Below are positions 32,782 to 41,586 of a DNA stretch of 64,000 nucleotides, in pieces; position 1 is the stretch's first letter, and the number at the start of each line of letters is the position of its first letter. Position numbers and translations under genes: made by a program. The DNA comes from Pseudomonas sp. PB101 (lineage in GTDB: Bacteria > Pseudomonadota > Gammaproteobacteria > Pseudomonadales > Pseudomonadaceae), in NCBI RefSeq assembly GCF_009764265.1, contig NZ_RWIR01000092.1, positions 62,001 to 126,000 of the forward strand. Reading direction: 5' to 3'. The notes beneath the pieces were generated by a model. The model had not been told where the DNA came from, made no database searches, and saw only the letters and a program-made list of their open reading frames with translations.

Positions 32782-33528
32782 ATGTCGCTTTTCAAAATCG
32801 CCTCCGTGGCCGCCATCGCCCTGACCCTGGGCGCTTGCGCGAGCCTGTTCCAGCCTAACTACCGGACGCCGCTGGAAACCACCCGCGACGCCTCCGAGCA
32901 GCTACAGCCCGGCTGCAGCAACCCGGATTGCCCGCTGGTCAACATCGACACCCTGCACTTTGCGGACGAGCCTGCACTGGACGGCATCATCGAAAAACGT
33001 CTGCTGCAAATGACCCGCACCTCACCCGACGCGCCGGTCGCCCCGACCCTGGCGGCCTATCGCGAAGAATTTTTGCGCACCGCAGGTCCGCGCAACAGCA
33101 GCTATCTGCAGGCGAAGGTACGCGAGCAGCATGACGGCTTGGTGATCATCGAATTGTCCAGCTACCTGGACACCGGCGGCGCCCATGGCACCCCGGGTCG
33201 AGGTTTCATCAACTATTCGCGCCAGCAGCACAAAGTGCTGACACTGTCGGACATGTTGGTGCCGGGGCAGGAAGACGCGTTCTGGAAAGCCGCGCAGGTG
33301 GCACACAACAGCTGGCTGATCAGCACCAAGCTCGATCAGGAAGCGGAGTTCGTGAAGAGCTGGCCGTTCCAGAAAACCCAGAACGTGGCGCTGACCTACG
33401 GCGGGGTGATCCTCAAGTACGAAACCAGCACCATCGCGCCTTACGCGCTGGGCCATGTCGAACTGAAGATCCCCTACCCTCGCCTGAACGGCATCATCAA
33501 GCCCGAGCTGTTTCCCGGCCGTAACTGA
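32782..33528 (+). CDS. RsiV/DUF3298-type lipoprotein
   Basis: 248-residue lipoprotein: signal and lipobox LTLGAC (C at about 19), then DUF3298/RsiV-like domains. Visible motifs: SYLDTGGAHGTPGRGFINYSRQ (in parts), LTLSDMLVPGQEDAFW and the C-terminal LGHVELKIPYPRLNG typical of DUF4163/DUF3298. RsiV proteins are anti-sigma factors in Bacillus, but this one lacks an anti-sigma domain and is more like the periplasmic DUF3298 part only. ATG at 32782 with AAAGGA before it. Convergent with cytX, overlapping by 32 bases. Confidence 0.85.
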   Translation: MSLFKIASVAAIALTLGACASLFQPNYRTPLETTRDASEQLQPGCSNPDCPLVNIDTLHFADEPALDGIIEKRLLQMTRTSPDAPVAPTLAAYREEFLRTAGPRNSSYLQAKVREQHDGLVIIELSSYLDTGGAHGTPGRGFINYSRQQHKVLTLSDMLVPGQEDAFWKAAQVAHNSWLISTKLDQEAEFVKSWPFQKTQNVALTYGGVILKYETSTIAPYALGHVELKIPYPRLNGIIKPELFPGRN

Positions 33529-34789
33529 AGGCCCGGCCCAGCACTAGCTGGAGCAACCCTGCCACGACCAGTGCTGGCAGGGTTGCACCGACATCCGGAT
33601 ACAGGTTGGCCAACAAGTGATAGGTGCTGACCCCGCCCAGCCAGGCGAGCAGCGCCGGCCAGCGCAGTGCCGCCGAGGCCACCTGGCCGCTACGCTTGCG
33701 CAGGATGAAGTGGTCCACCAGCACCACGCCGAACAACGGCGCAAACACCGAACCGATCAGCAGCAGGAAGTTCTGGTACTGGGCCAATGGCGCCAGCAAG
33801 GCAATCAGCGTGCAGATGACGCCGATGGCCAGGGCCAGGTGCTCGACCTTGGCGCGCAACAGAATCCCGCTGGACACCGCCGCCGAGTGAATATCGGCAA
33901 AGGCGTTTTCCGACTCATCCAGAAGAATCAGCAGCAGCGGAATCCCCAGGCCGGCACCGGCCAACGCCAGCAGCAAGGCATTGACTTCACCGCTCGGCGC
34001 GAACGCCAGGGTGTAGGCCACGCCCAGGCTCATCAGCCAGAAGTTGCCGATGAAGAAGCCGATGGCGGTGCCGCCGAAGACGTTTTTCGCCCGCTTGCCG
34101 AAACGCGAGTAGTCGGCGATCAGCGGCAACCACGAGAGCGGCATGGCAATCGCGATGTCGAAACCCACGGCGAACGGCATCGAACCGTCACCGGCCTGGG
34201 CCCACAACCCGGCCAGGTCGGCCTTGGCGAACAGGTTCCAGGTCAGCCAGATGCACGCGGCCAGCAGCAGCCAGATGCCCCATTTGCGCAGGATCTGCCG
34301 CACGAAGGTCAATGGACCGCTAACGGCCAACAAGGTCGCCAGTGCGCCGAAGAACAGCGTCCAGAGCACGGGGTTGGAGATCAGGCTGCCTTCACTGAAG
34401 GCCTTGGCGCCCAACAGGCTGGCCGCATCGCGCATGACGATGATTTCGAACGAACCCCAGCCGATCAGTTGCAACAGGTTCAGCACCGCCGGCAGGCTCG
34501 CGCCCTTGGTGCCGAGGCTGAGCTTGAGCGCGGCCATCGACGACAGGCCGGTGTCACTGCCGATGACTCCGACCGCCGCCAGCAGCAGAACGCCGACCAG
34601 GGTGCCGAGAAAAATCGCCAGCAACGAACCGGACAGGCCCAGGCCCGGCGCGAGCAATGCGCCGGTCTGCAGCACCATCAGGCCGATGCCGAGGGAGAAC
34701 CACAGGGAAAACAGATCACGGCCGCCGAACACACGTTTGTCGGTCGGCACCGCGATATCAGGTGAATAAGTGCTGGGTTGAATGCTCAA
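33497..34789 (-). CDS. cytX: Hydroxymethylpyrimidine transporter CytX
   Basis: 430-residue NCS1-family permease with about 12 membrane segments; imports the thiamin precursor hydroxymethylpyrimidine (family assignment CytX, by sequence and by lying next to thiC). Opens MSIQPSTYSPDIAVPTDKRV-like, with a TTG start at 34787-34789; the open frame runs further into a REP element, which is not coding. GRDLFSLWFSLGIGLMVLQTGALL is the first membrane segment. Downstream of thiC on the same strand, separated by 134 bases holding a REP pair. Confidence 0.88.
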   Translation of the reverse strand: MSIQPSTYSPDIAVPTDKRVFGGRDLFSLWFSLGIGLMVLQTGALLAPGLGLSGSLLAIFLGTLVGVLLLAAVGVIGSDTGLSSMAALKLSLGTKGASLPAVLNLLQLIGWGSFEIIVMRDAASLLGAKAFSEGSLISNPVLWTLFFGALATLLAVSGPLTFVRQILRKWGIWLLLAACIWLTWNLFAKADLAGLWAQAGDGSMPFAVGFDIAIAMPLSWLPLIADYSRFGKRAKNVFGGTAIGFFIGNFWLMSLGVAYTLAFAPSGEVNALLLALAGAGLGIPLLLILLDESENAFADIHSAAVSSGILLRAKVEHLALAIGVICTLIALLAPLAQYQNFLLLIGSVFAPLFGVVLVDHFILRKRSGQVASAALRWPALLAWLGGVSTYHLLANLYPDVGATLPALVVAGLLQLVLGRAFSYGRETARA

Positions 34790-34831
34790 GGGTGTTATCT
34801 CAGAGGGACATTTGTTGTTTTTTAGATCGCT

Positions 34832-34904
34832 ATCGCGGGCAAGCCCGCTCCCACATGGTTTCTGTCGTACACACATTCCCTGTGGGAGCGGGCTTGCCCG
34901 CGAT
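34832..34904. repeat. REP pair, class B, between thiC and cytX
   Basis: Inverted arms ATCGCGGGCAAGCCCGCTCC and GGAGCGGGCTTGCCCGCGAT, about 34 bases apart. Transcripts from thiC would have to pass it to reach cytX. Confidence 0.93.
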
Positions 34905-34923
34905 GGGGTCCTTTCAGGTCAGA

Positions 34924-36813
34924 TCAAACTTTCTGGTAAAGCTGACTGCCTTCCTGCTTGAAGCGCTCGGACTGTTCAGCCATGCCTTTGGCAACGTCCA
35001 CGTCCACCGCGTCGATCCGTTGGTTGGCCGCGTACTCGCGGACCTCCTGGGTGATTTTCATCGAGCAGAATTTCGGCCCGCACATCGAACAGAAGTGCGC
35101 GACCTTGGCCGAATCCTTCGGCAGGGTCTCATCGTGATACGAACGAGCGGTGTCCGGATCAAGGCCCAGGTTGAACTGGTCTTCCCAACGGAACTCGAAA
35201 CGCGCCTTGCTCAAGGCATTGTCGCGGATCTGCGCGCCCGGATGCCCCTTCGCCAGATCGGCGGCGTGAGCGGCGATCTTGTAGGTGATGATCCCGGTCT
35301 TCACGTCATCCTTGTTCGGCAGGCCCAGGTGTTCCTTCGGCGTCACGTAGCAGAGCATGGCGCAGCCGAACCAGCCGATCATCGCCGCACCGATGCCGGA
35401 GGTGATGTGGTCGTAGCCCGGCGCGATGTCGGTGGTCAGCGGGCCGAGGGTGTAGAACGGCGCCTCGTCGCAGCACTCCAGCTGCTTGTCCATGTTCTCC
35501 TTGATCAACTGCATCGGCACGTGGCCCGGGCCTTCGATCATGCACTGCACGTCGTGTTTCCAGGCGATCTTGGTCAGCTCGCCGAGGGTTTCCAGCTCGC
35601 CGAACTGTGCTTCGTCGTTGGCGTCGGCAATCGAGCCAGGACGCAGGCCATCGCCCAGCGAGAAGCTGACGTCGTAGGCCTTCATGATTTCGCAGATTTC
35701 GTCAAAATGGGTGTAGAGGAAGTTTTCCTTGTGGTGCGCCAGGCACCACTTGGCCATGATCGAACCGCCACGGGAGACGATGCCGGTCACGCGCTTGGCG
35801 GTCATCGGCACGTAGCGCAACAGCACGCCGGCGTGGATGGTGAAATAGTCGACGCCCTGCTCGGCCTGTTCGATCAGCGTGTCGCGGAACAGCTCCCAGG
35901 TCAGGTCTTCGGCCACGCCGTTGACCTTCTCCAGCGCCTGGTAGATCGGCACCGTACCGATCGGCACCGGCGAGTTGCGGATGATCCACTCGCGGGTTTC
36001 GTGAATGTGCTTGCCGGTGGACAGGTCCATGACCGTGTCCGAACCCCAGCGAATGCCCCAGGTCAGTTTCGCCACTTCTTCTTCGATGGACGAACCCAAA
36101 GCGCTGTTGCCGATGTTGCCGTTGATCTTCACCAGGAAGTTACGGCCGATGATCATCGGTTCCAGTTCGGTGTGGTTGATGTTGGCCGGAATGATCGCAC
36201 GGCCCCGGGCGATTTCTTCGCGGACGAACTCAGGGGTGATTTCTTTCGGGATGCTCGCGCCGAAACTGTGGCCGGCGTGCTGCTGCTTCAACAGGCCGGC
36301 GGCGCGGGCCTCTTGCAGCTTCATGTTTTCGCGGATGGCGACGTATTCCATCTCGGCGGTGATGATGCCCTTGCGCGCATAGTGCATCTGGCTGACGTTG
36401 GCCCCGGCCTTGGCGCGGCGCGGGTTATTCACGTGGGCAAAACGCAGCTTGGTCAGCTCCGCATCGGCGAGGCGTTCCTGACCGAAGTTCGAGCTCAGAC
36501 CGCTCAGGCGCTCGGTGTCGCCACGGTCGTCGATCCACGCCGAACGCACATCACCCAGGCCTTTGCGCACGTCGATCACCACGTTGGGATCGGTGTAAGG
36601 ACCCGAGGTGTCGTAGACGGTCACCGGCGCGTTGATTTCGCCGCCGAAGTCGGTAGGCGTCACGTCCAGGGTGATTTCGCGCATCGGCACGCGGATGTCC
36701 GGGCGAGAGCCCTGAACGTAGATTTTTTGCGAACGGGTAAACGGCTGAACCGACTGTTCATCGACCTTGGCCGATTCACTCAGATTGATCGCGTTTTTTG
36801 CTTTTATGGTCAT
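34924..36813 (-). CDS. thiC: Phosphomethylpyrimidine synthase ThiC
   Basis: 629-residue radical SAM enzyme that turns aminoimidazole ribotide into HMP phosphate for thiamin. The C-terminal cluster motif CSMCGPKFC holds the three cysteines of the 4Fe-4S site; other conserved stretches are RSWCxx-free core GGSIMAKWCLAHHKENFLYTH (in parts) and GDGLRPGSIADANDEAQF. Start MTIKAKNAINLSESAKVDEQ at 36813; the open frame extends through the riboswitch but is not used. A TPP riboswitch lies in the leader, so it is very likely repressed by thiamin pyrophosphate. Confidence 0.97.
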   Translation of the reverse strand: MTIKAKNAINLSESAKVDEQSVQPFTRSQKIYVQGSRPDIRVPMREITLDVTPTDFGGEINAPVTVYDTSGPYTDPNVVIDVRKGLGDVRSAWIDDRGDTERLSGLSSNFGQERLADAELTKLRFAHVNNPRRAKAGANVSQMHYARKGIITAEMEYVAIRENMKLQEARAAGLLKQQHAGHSFGASIPKEITPEFVREEIARGRAIIPANINHTELEPMIIGRNFLVKINGNIGNSALGSSIEEEVAKLTWGIRWGSDTVMDLSTGKHIHETREWIIRNSPVPIGTVPIYQALEKVNGVAEDLTWELFRDTLIEQAEQGVDYFTIHAGVLLRYVPMTAKRVTGIVSRGGSIMAKWCLAHHKENFLYTHFDEICEIMKAYDVSFSLGDGLRPGSIADANDEAQFGELETLGELTKIAWKHDVQCMIEGPGHVPMQLIKENMDKQLECCDEAPFYTLGPLTTDIAPGYDHITSGIGAAMIGWFGCAMLCYVTPKEHLGLPNKDDVKTGIITYKIAAHAADLAKGHPGAQIRDNALSKARFEFRWEDQFNLGLDPDTARSYHDETLPKDSAKVAHFCSMCGPKFCSMKITQEVREYAANQRIDAVDVDVAKGMAEQSERFKQEGSQLYQKV

Positions 36814-36972
36814 CACGGGCTCTCCAGACAGCATCCAGGCAGTGGATTGTCGGAGCAGAACCTGAAAGGCACGGACGCACCAGGACTGGTGCTGTGCGTC
36901 GTCACACGGGGAGCGTTCGATTGTCGAACAATTTCCCGGACGAAGCACAAGAGGACTCGCCGGGTGACGAGA

Positions 36973-37064
36973 AATCTTGTTCCCTACGCAGGCGCTAACC
37001 TGATCAGGTTCAACGGGATCCGAAATTATTCGATCTCAGCCTCATAGCAAGGCACCCCGACAAG
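36973..37064 (-). ncRNA. TPP riboswitch (THI element) of thiC
   Basis: Read leftward from 37064: GTCGGGGTGCC, GGCTGAGAT, then CCCGTTGAACCTGATCAGG and TTAGCGCCTGCGTAGGGAAC. These are the conserved boxes of the thiamin pyrophosphate aptamer. About 160 bases separate its end from the thiC ATG, room for an expression platform, which was not resolved. Control of thiC is inferred from class. Confidence 0.96.
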
Positions 37065-37274
37065 AACCCGGCCAGTCTAGACACAACTGGCAAAGAACGC
37101 CAACCCCACTGCAAATACCATGATGAATGGCGTTATTACACGCAGTATCAGGATTGTTGCCGCCCCGATGCGCAACTACACTCGCTACGCTGAGCCGCGC
37201 ATTGACGCTGTAAAAGCAACGCCTTAGCCTTGGCGCTCAAATTACCTGTGTAATATCATTTCTAGGGATCGTCT
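37065..37274 (+). other. Divergent gap between thiC riboswitch and tolC-like gene
   Basis: No gene seen. A possible weak promoter for the rightward gene is TTGGCG (37230-37235) with TAATAT (37251-37256), 15 bases apart. The leftward thiC promoter must lie between the riboswitch and here but was not identified with confidence. Confidence 0.3.
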
Positions 37275-38714
37275 ATGCTGCGCAAACTTTCACTGGCCCT
37301 TGCCGTGTCTTGTGCGTCCAACGGAATGGCCTGGGCAGCAGATGCGCCCTTGTCGAACAAGACGGACCTCGTTAGCGTTTATCAGGAAGCCGTCAACAAC
37401 AACTCCGACCTGGCGGCCGCCATCGCCCAGTACGGCGCGCAGAAGGAAATCGTACCCCAGGCCCGCGCCGGGCTGCTGCCGAACCTCTCGGGCGGCGCCA
37501 ATGTTTCCGAGGTGCGTACGGCCCTCGACCAGCCGTCCGCCACGTCCAACCGCGATGCTCATTCCTACCAGGCCACTCTGGCGCAGCCCCTGTTCCGCGC
37601 TGATCGCTGGTTCCAGTTCCAGGCCGCCAAGGAAGTCAACGAACAGGCCGCCCTGCAACTCTCGGCGACCGAGCAGAACCTGATCCTGCAAACCGCTGAC
37701 AGCTATTTCAACGTGCTGCGCAGCCAGGACAACCTGGCCTCGACCAAGGCCGAAGAAGCGGCGTTCAAGCGCCAGCTCGATCAATCCAACGAGCGCTTCG
37801 ATGTCGGCCTTTCGGACAAGACTGACGTACTGAACTCGCAAGCCAGCTACGACACCGCACGCGCCAACCGCATCGTTGCGCAGCGCCAGGTGGACGACGC
37901 CTTTGAAGCATTGATCACCCTGACCAACCGCCAGTACAACTCGATCTGGGGCATCAGCCATAACCTGCCGATCCTGCCGCCAGTACCGAACGACGCCAAG
38001 GCCTGGGTCGAAACGGCGGGCCGGCAGAACCTCAACCTGTTGGCCAGCAACTATGCCGTCAGCGCCGCCGAACAAACCGTCAAGCAGCGCAAATCCGGGC
38101 ACTTGCCAACGGTTGACGCGATCGCCCAGTACGAGAAAGGCGACAACGACGCGCTGGGCTTCAGCAATCCGGTTCCCTTGGGCCAACCCTATGGCGGCAA
38201 CGTCGAGCAAACGACCGTGGGCCTGCAACTGAACATCCCGATCTACAGCGGTGGCCTGATCAATTCCCAGGTGCGCCAATCGTATGCGCAACTGGACCAG
38301 ACCGAGCAGCAACGCGAATCCCTGCGCCGCAGCATCGTGGAAAACACCCGCGACCTGCACCGCGCAGTGAACACCGATGTCGAGCAGGTACAGGCGCGCA
38401 AGCAATCGATCATCTCCAACCAGAGCGCGGTGGAAGCGACTGAAATCGGCTATCAGGTGGGTACGCGAAACATCGTCGACGTGCTCGATGCGCAGCGTCA
38501 GCTCTACAGCTCGGTGCGCGACTACAACAACACCCGCTACGACTACATCCTCGACAACCTGCGCTTGAAGCAACAGGCCGGCACGTTGAACCCGGGGGAT
38601 CTGCAAAACCTGGCACGCTGGCTCAATCCGAACTACAACCCGGACAAGGATTTCCTGCCACCGGATCTGGCCAAGGCGGCAGAGGAACAGTTGAAAGCGC
38701 GGCCTGATCAGTAA
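37275..38714 (+). CDS. tolC: TolC-family outer membrane protein
   Basis: 479-residue outer-membrane channel with a signal peptide (about 1-22). Duplicated OEP repeats with long coiled-coil helices; recognisable YQEAVNNNSDLAAAIAQYGA, TVGLQLNIPIYSGGLINSQV and the late TRNIVDVLDAQRQLYSS motif. Exports drugs or secreted proteins together with an inner-membrane pump and adaptor encoded elsewhere. No pump genes adjoin it. A REP pair follows the stop. Confidence 0.93.
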   Translation: MLRKLSLALAVSCASNGMAWAADAPLSNKTDLVSVYQEAVNNNSDLAAAIAQYGAQKEIVPQARAGLLPNLSGGANVSEVRTALDQPSATSNRDAHSYQATLAQPLFRADRWFQFQAAKEVNEQAALQLSATEQNLILQTADSYFNVLRSQDNLASTKAEEAAFKRQLDQSNERFDVGLSDKTDVLNSQASYDTARANRIVAQRQVDDAFEALITLTNRQYNSIWGISHNLPILPPVPNDAKAWVETAGRQNLNLLASNYAVSAAEQTVKQRKSGHLPTVDAIAQYEKGDNDALGFSNPVPLGQPYGGNVEQTTVGLQLNIPIYSGGLINSQVRQSYAQLDQTEQQRESLRRSIVENTRDLHRAVNTDVEQVQARKQSIISNQSAVEATEIGYQVGTRNIVDVLDAQRQLYSSVRDYNNTRYDYILDNLRLKQQAGTLNPGDLQNLARWLNPNYNPDKDFLPPDLAKAAEEQLKARPDQ

Positions 38715-38724
38715 AAGCCAAAGC

Positions 38725-38782
38725 TTCGCGAGCAGGCTCGCTCCCACAGTGATTCAAGTGTGGGAGCGAGCCTGCTCGCGAA
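38725..38782. repeat. REP pair, class B variant, after tolC
   Basis: Tight inverted pair TTCGCGAGCAGGCTCGCTCC and GGAGCGAGCCTGCTCGCGAA around a short loop, between the convergent tolC and waaA. Arms use GAGCAGGCTC rather than GGGCAAGCCC. Confidence 0.9.
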
Positions 38783-38797
38783 TGAATACAACCCGGT

Positions 38798-40075
38798 CTA
38801 ACGCTCGATCAACCGCCCCAACCCATCCAGCAAGCGCTGCAATGCGCCCTGATTGGTGCGCATTACTTTCAATCCCGCCTCTGCCATGCGCTGCGCATCA
38901 CGCGGCAGCTCGAACAAGCGCTGCACCGCCACCGCCAGCCCTTCGGCATCCTCCACTTCCTGCAACGCCCCGGCACTGCGCAACTGCGCGGCGATTTCGA
39001 GGAAGTTGAACAGGTGCGGCCCGCTCAGCACCGGTTTAGCCAGGGCCGCCGGCTCCAGCAGGTTGTGCCCGCCGTTCGGTACCAGGCTGCCGCCGACGAA
39101 TGCGCTGTCCGCCAGGGCGTAGAGGAACAGCAACTCGCCCATGGTGTCGCCCAGCAGCACCGACGTATTGGCACTGACCGCATCGCCGCTTGAACGGCGG
39201 ACCGTGGCAAACCCTTGTTGCTGGCACAGCCCGTACACCGAATTGAAGCGCTCCGGATGACGCGGCACCAGAATCAGCAAGGCGTCGGGATGACTGGCCA
39301 GCAACTGCCGATGGGCCGCCAACACCACCTCGTCTTCGCCGTCATGGGTACTGGCCGCGATCCACACGGGTCGATCCTGCGCTTGCCATTGCCCACGCAA
39401 TTGGCTGGCGCGCTCAAGCAGTTGCGGGTCGATGGTCAGGTCGAACTTGATCGAACCGGTCACCTCGACGGTTTCTGCCCGCGCGCCCAGGTCGCGAAAG
39501 CGCCGGGCTTCGGCTTCGGTCTGCACCGCGAACAGGCTCATCTCGGCCAGCATTGGCTGGGTCAGCTTGCGGAACCGGCCGTAGCCCCTGGCCGACCGCT
39601 CGGACAGCCGCGCATTGGCCAGTGCCACGGGAATCCCGCGCCTGGCGCATTGATGGATATGGTTGGGCCACAGTTCGGTTTCCATGATCACCGCCAGTTT
39701 CGGCTGGACCCGATCAAGGAAGCGCCGCGCCGCGCAAGGCAAATCGTAAGGCAAATAACAGTGCTGGATGCGCGGCTCATTGGCGAACAGCGCCAGGATC
39801 CGCTCCGAACCGGTCGGCGTCATGCAGGTCACGGTGATCGGCAGATCCGGATAACGCGCCAGCAAGGCGCGGATCATCGGTGCGGCCGCAATGCTTTCGC
39901 CCACCGACACGGCGTGCACCCAGATGCCGCCCGGTTTCATCGCCGGCATCCCGTAGGAAAAGCGCTCGCCGATGCGTTTGGCATACGCCGGCGCCTTGCG
40001 CGCGCGCAGCCAAAGCCGAATCGCTACCAATGGCAGCCCCAGATAAAACAGCGCGGTGTAGAGAGTTCTATTCAT
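38798..40075 (-). CDS. waaA: Kdo transferase WaaA
   Basis: 425-residue 3-deoxy-D-manno-octulosonic acid transferase that adds Kdo to lipid A at the inner membrane. N-terminal membrane anchor (MNRTLYTALFYLGLPLVAIR), then the GT30 fold: HAVSVGESIAAAPMI with the expected catalytic glutamate, METELWPN, and RHPERF and GGSLVPNGGHNLLEPAALAKP in the C-terminal domain. Start fixed at the ATG 40073-40075 although the frame is open further upstream. Divergent side: lysR gene 11 bases away on the same strand upstream. Confidence 0.96.
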   Translation of the reverse strand: MNRTLYTALFYLGLPLVAIRLWLRARKAPAYAKRIGERFSYGMPAMKPGGIWVHAVSVGESIAAAPMIRALLARYPDLPITVTCMTPTGSERILALFANEPRIQHCYLPYDLPCAARRFLDRVQPKLAVIMETELWPNHIHQCARRGIPVALANARLSERSARGYGRFRKLTQPMLAEMSLFAVQTEAEARRFRDLGARAETVEVTGSIKFDLTIDPQLLERASQLRGQWQAQDRPVWIAASTHDGEDEVVLAAHRQLLASHPDALLILVPRHPERFNSVYGLCQQQGFATVRRSSGDAVSANTSVLLGDTMGELLFLYALADSAFVGGSLVPNGGHNLLEPAALAKPVLSGPHLFNFLEIAAQLRSAGALQEVEDAEGLAVAVQRLFELPRDAQRMAEAGLKVMRTNQGALQRLLDGLGRLIER

Positions 40076-40086
40076 GGCGGCGGAGT

Positions 40087-40989
40087 TTATCGGCTTTTTT
40101 CGCCAATCGTCTGCAAGTGCACGGCAAAACGTTCGGCAAGCCAGCGCGCCGCCGGGCCGAGCGGTTCGTCCCGGCGCCATACCAACTCCACCACCAGGGC
40201 CGGCGGGGTCCATTCGCTGACCAGTTCGACCATCTGATTCTGATACGTCGGGTACTGCACCACGTGCCGTGGAAGCCAGGCCCAGCCGAGGCCACGCACC
40301 AGCCATTCGGCCATCACATAGAAACTGTCGGCGCGCCAGACTTGCGGGCTGGCGGGGTCACTGCCGGGATAGATGCTCGACTCCGTGGACATCAGCAACT
40401 GCCGATGCAGCGCCAGCTGTTGGCCGTCCACCGCGCCTCTGCCCGCCAACGGATGATCCTTGCCGCACACCGTGACCATTTCCACGCTGCCCAGCACCCG
40501 TCGCTCAAGCGCCTCGGGAATCTGATCGTGAAAGAACAGCAAGCCCAGATCAGCGCGCCGCTCCACCAGCTTGCGCGCGACGTCGCCCTGGGCAGCGCTG
40601 GTCAACTGCACTTCAAGGCTGGGGAATTTTTCCGCCAGGGCCTCGAAGCTTTCGATGATCGGCTGATAAGGCATCGCTTCGTCTTGCGCCACGCGCAGTC
40701 GTGCCTCCTGCCCGCGCATCATCGCCAGTGCCCGGCCGTTGAGTCGTTCGCACTGGCGCAGCACTTCCCGCGCTTCGTCCAGCAAAGCGCTGCCGGCTTC
40801 GGTGAGTTTCGGCTGGCGGCCGCTGCTGCGGTCGAACAGGCTGACGCCGAGGTCTTCTTCCAGCAACGCAATCGAACTGCTGACCGCCGACTGCGCCTTG
40901 CGCTGATCCCGCGCCACGGCAGAAAACGAGCGCTGCTCGGCTACGCTGACAAACAACCGCAGCTGCTCCAGATTCCATTGCATGCTCAT
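40087..40989 (-). CDS. LysR-family transcriptional regulator
   Basis: 300-residue LysR regulator: winged helix-turn-helix at about 4-62 (NLEQLRLFVSVAEQRSFSAVARDQRKAQSAVSSSI in parts), then a LysR substrate-binding domain (about 90-290) opening with ARLRVAQDEAMPYQPIIESF. Divergent from the SMR pump gene, 103 bases apart, so the pump is the most likely target by the usual LysR pattern. Effector unknown. Eleven bases upstream of waaA on the same strand, so it may also read into waaA. Confidence 0.92.
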   Translation of the reverse strand: MSMQWNLEQLRLFVSVAEQRSFSAVARDQRKAQSAVSSSIALLEEDLGVSLFDRSSGRQPKLTEAGSALLDEAREVLRQCERLNGRALAMMRGQEARLRVAQDEAMPYQPIIESFEALAEKFPSLEVQLTSAAQGDVARKLVERRADLGLLFFHDQIPEALERRVLGSVEMVTVCGKDHPLAGRGAVDGQQLALHRQLLMSTESSIYPGSDPASPQVWRADSFYVMAEWLVRGLGWAWLPRHVVQYPTYQNQMVELVSEWTPPALVVELVWRRDEPLGPAARWLAERFAVHLQTIGEKSR

Positions 40990-41092
40990 GGCTCAACCCA
41001 TCTTCCAAACAGATAGGTAATGACTTTACCGCATCTGGCGAATCACTAGAATGCCGACCTCAGAGAGCAACACTTCACACGAGGATTGACCC

Positions 41093-41425
41093 ATGACCGC
41101 TTACTACTACCTGGCCATTGCCATCTGCGCCGAAGTGATTGCCACTGTTTCGATGAAAGCGGTCAAGGGCTTCAGCACCCCGTTGCCGCTGGTGCTGGTC
41201 ATCGTCGGTTACGGCATTGCCTTCTGGATGCTGACCCTGGTGGTGCGCAGCGTTCCGGTGGGCGTGGCGTACGCCGTGTGGGCCGGCATGGGGATCGTGA
41301 TGGTCAGCGTTGCGGCGCTGTTCATCTACGGGCAGAAGCTGGACGTGCCGGCGATGCTGGGGATGGCGCTGATTGTGCTCGGCGTGGTGGTCATCCAGCT
41401 GTTCTCCAAAACCGCCGGCCACTGA
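41093..41425 (+). CDS. SMR-family multidrug efflux protein
   Basis: 110-residue four-helix small multidrug resistance protein. The essential glutamate E14 is in AICAEVIATVSMKAVKG, helix 3 has GVAYAVWAGMGIVMVS and helix 4 LGMALIVLGVVVIQLF. It works as an antiparallel dimer exchanging protons for cationic compounds (family knowledge). GAGGA precedes the ATG. A weak TAGAAT -10 (41047-41052) lies upstream. LysR gene divergent. Confidence 0.94.
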   Translation: MTAYYYLAIAICAEVIATVSMKAVKGFSTPLPLVLVIVGYGIAFWMLTLVVRSVPVGVAYAVWAGMGIVMVSVAALFIYGQKLDVPAMLGMALIVLGVVVIQLFSKTAGH

Positions 41426-41430
41426 CACTC

Positions 41431-41509
41431 TGTAGGAGCCGGCTTGCTGGCGATAGCAGTGCATCAGGCACACCGCGCTGGCCGGATCGCCAGCAAGCCG
41501 GCTCCTACA
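41431..41509. repeat. REP pair, class A, after SMR gene
   Basis: Inverted arms TGTAGGAGCCGGCTTGCTGG and CCAGCAAGCCGGCTCCTACA separated by about 39 bases, between the SMR gene and the FAD oxidoreductase. Confidence 0.93.
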
Positions 41510-41586
41510 GGGTCACCTGCATCCTGCAACAGATCCTGAAGATGCCTTGTATACTGCGCCCTCGTCTTGAACACAGAGGTCGCCGA

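Noticed and set aside
32782..33528. RsiV-like lipoprotein considered as an anti-sigma factor of an ECF operon
   Set aside because: No sigma factor gene is adjacent, and only the DUF3298-type extracytoplasmic part is present.
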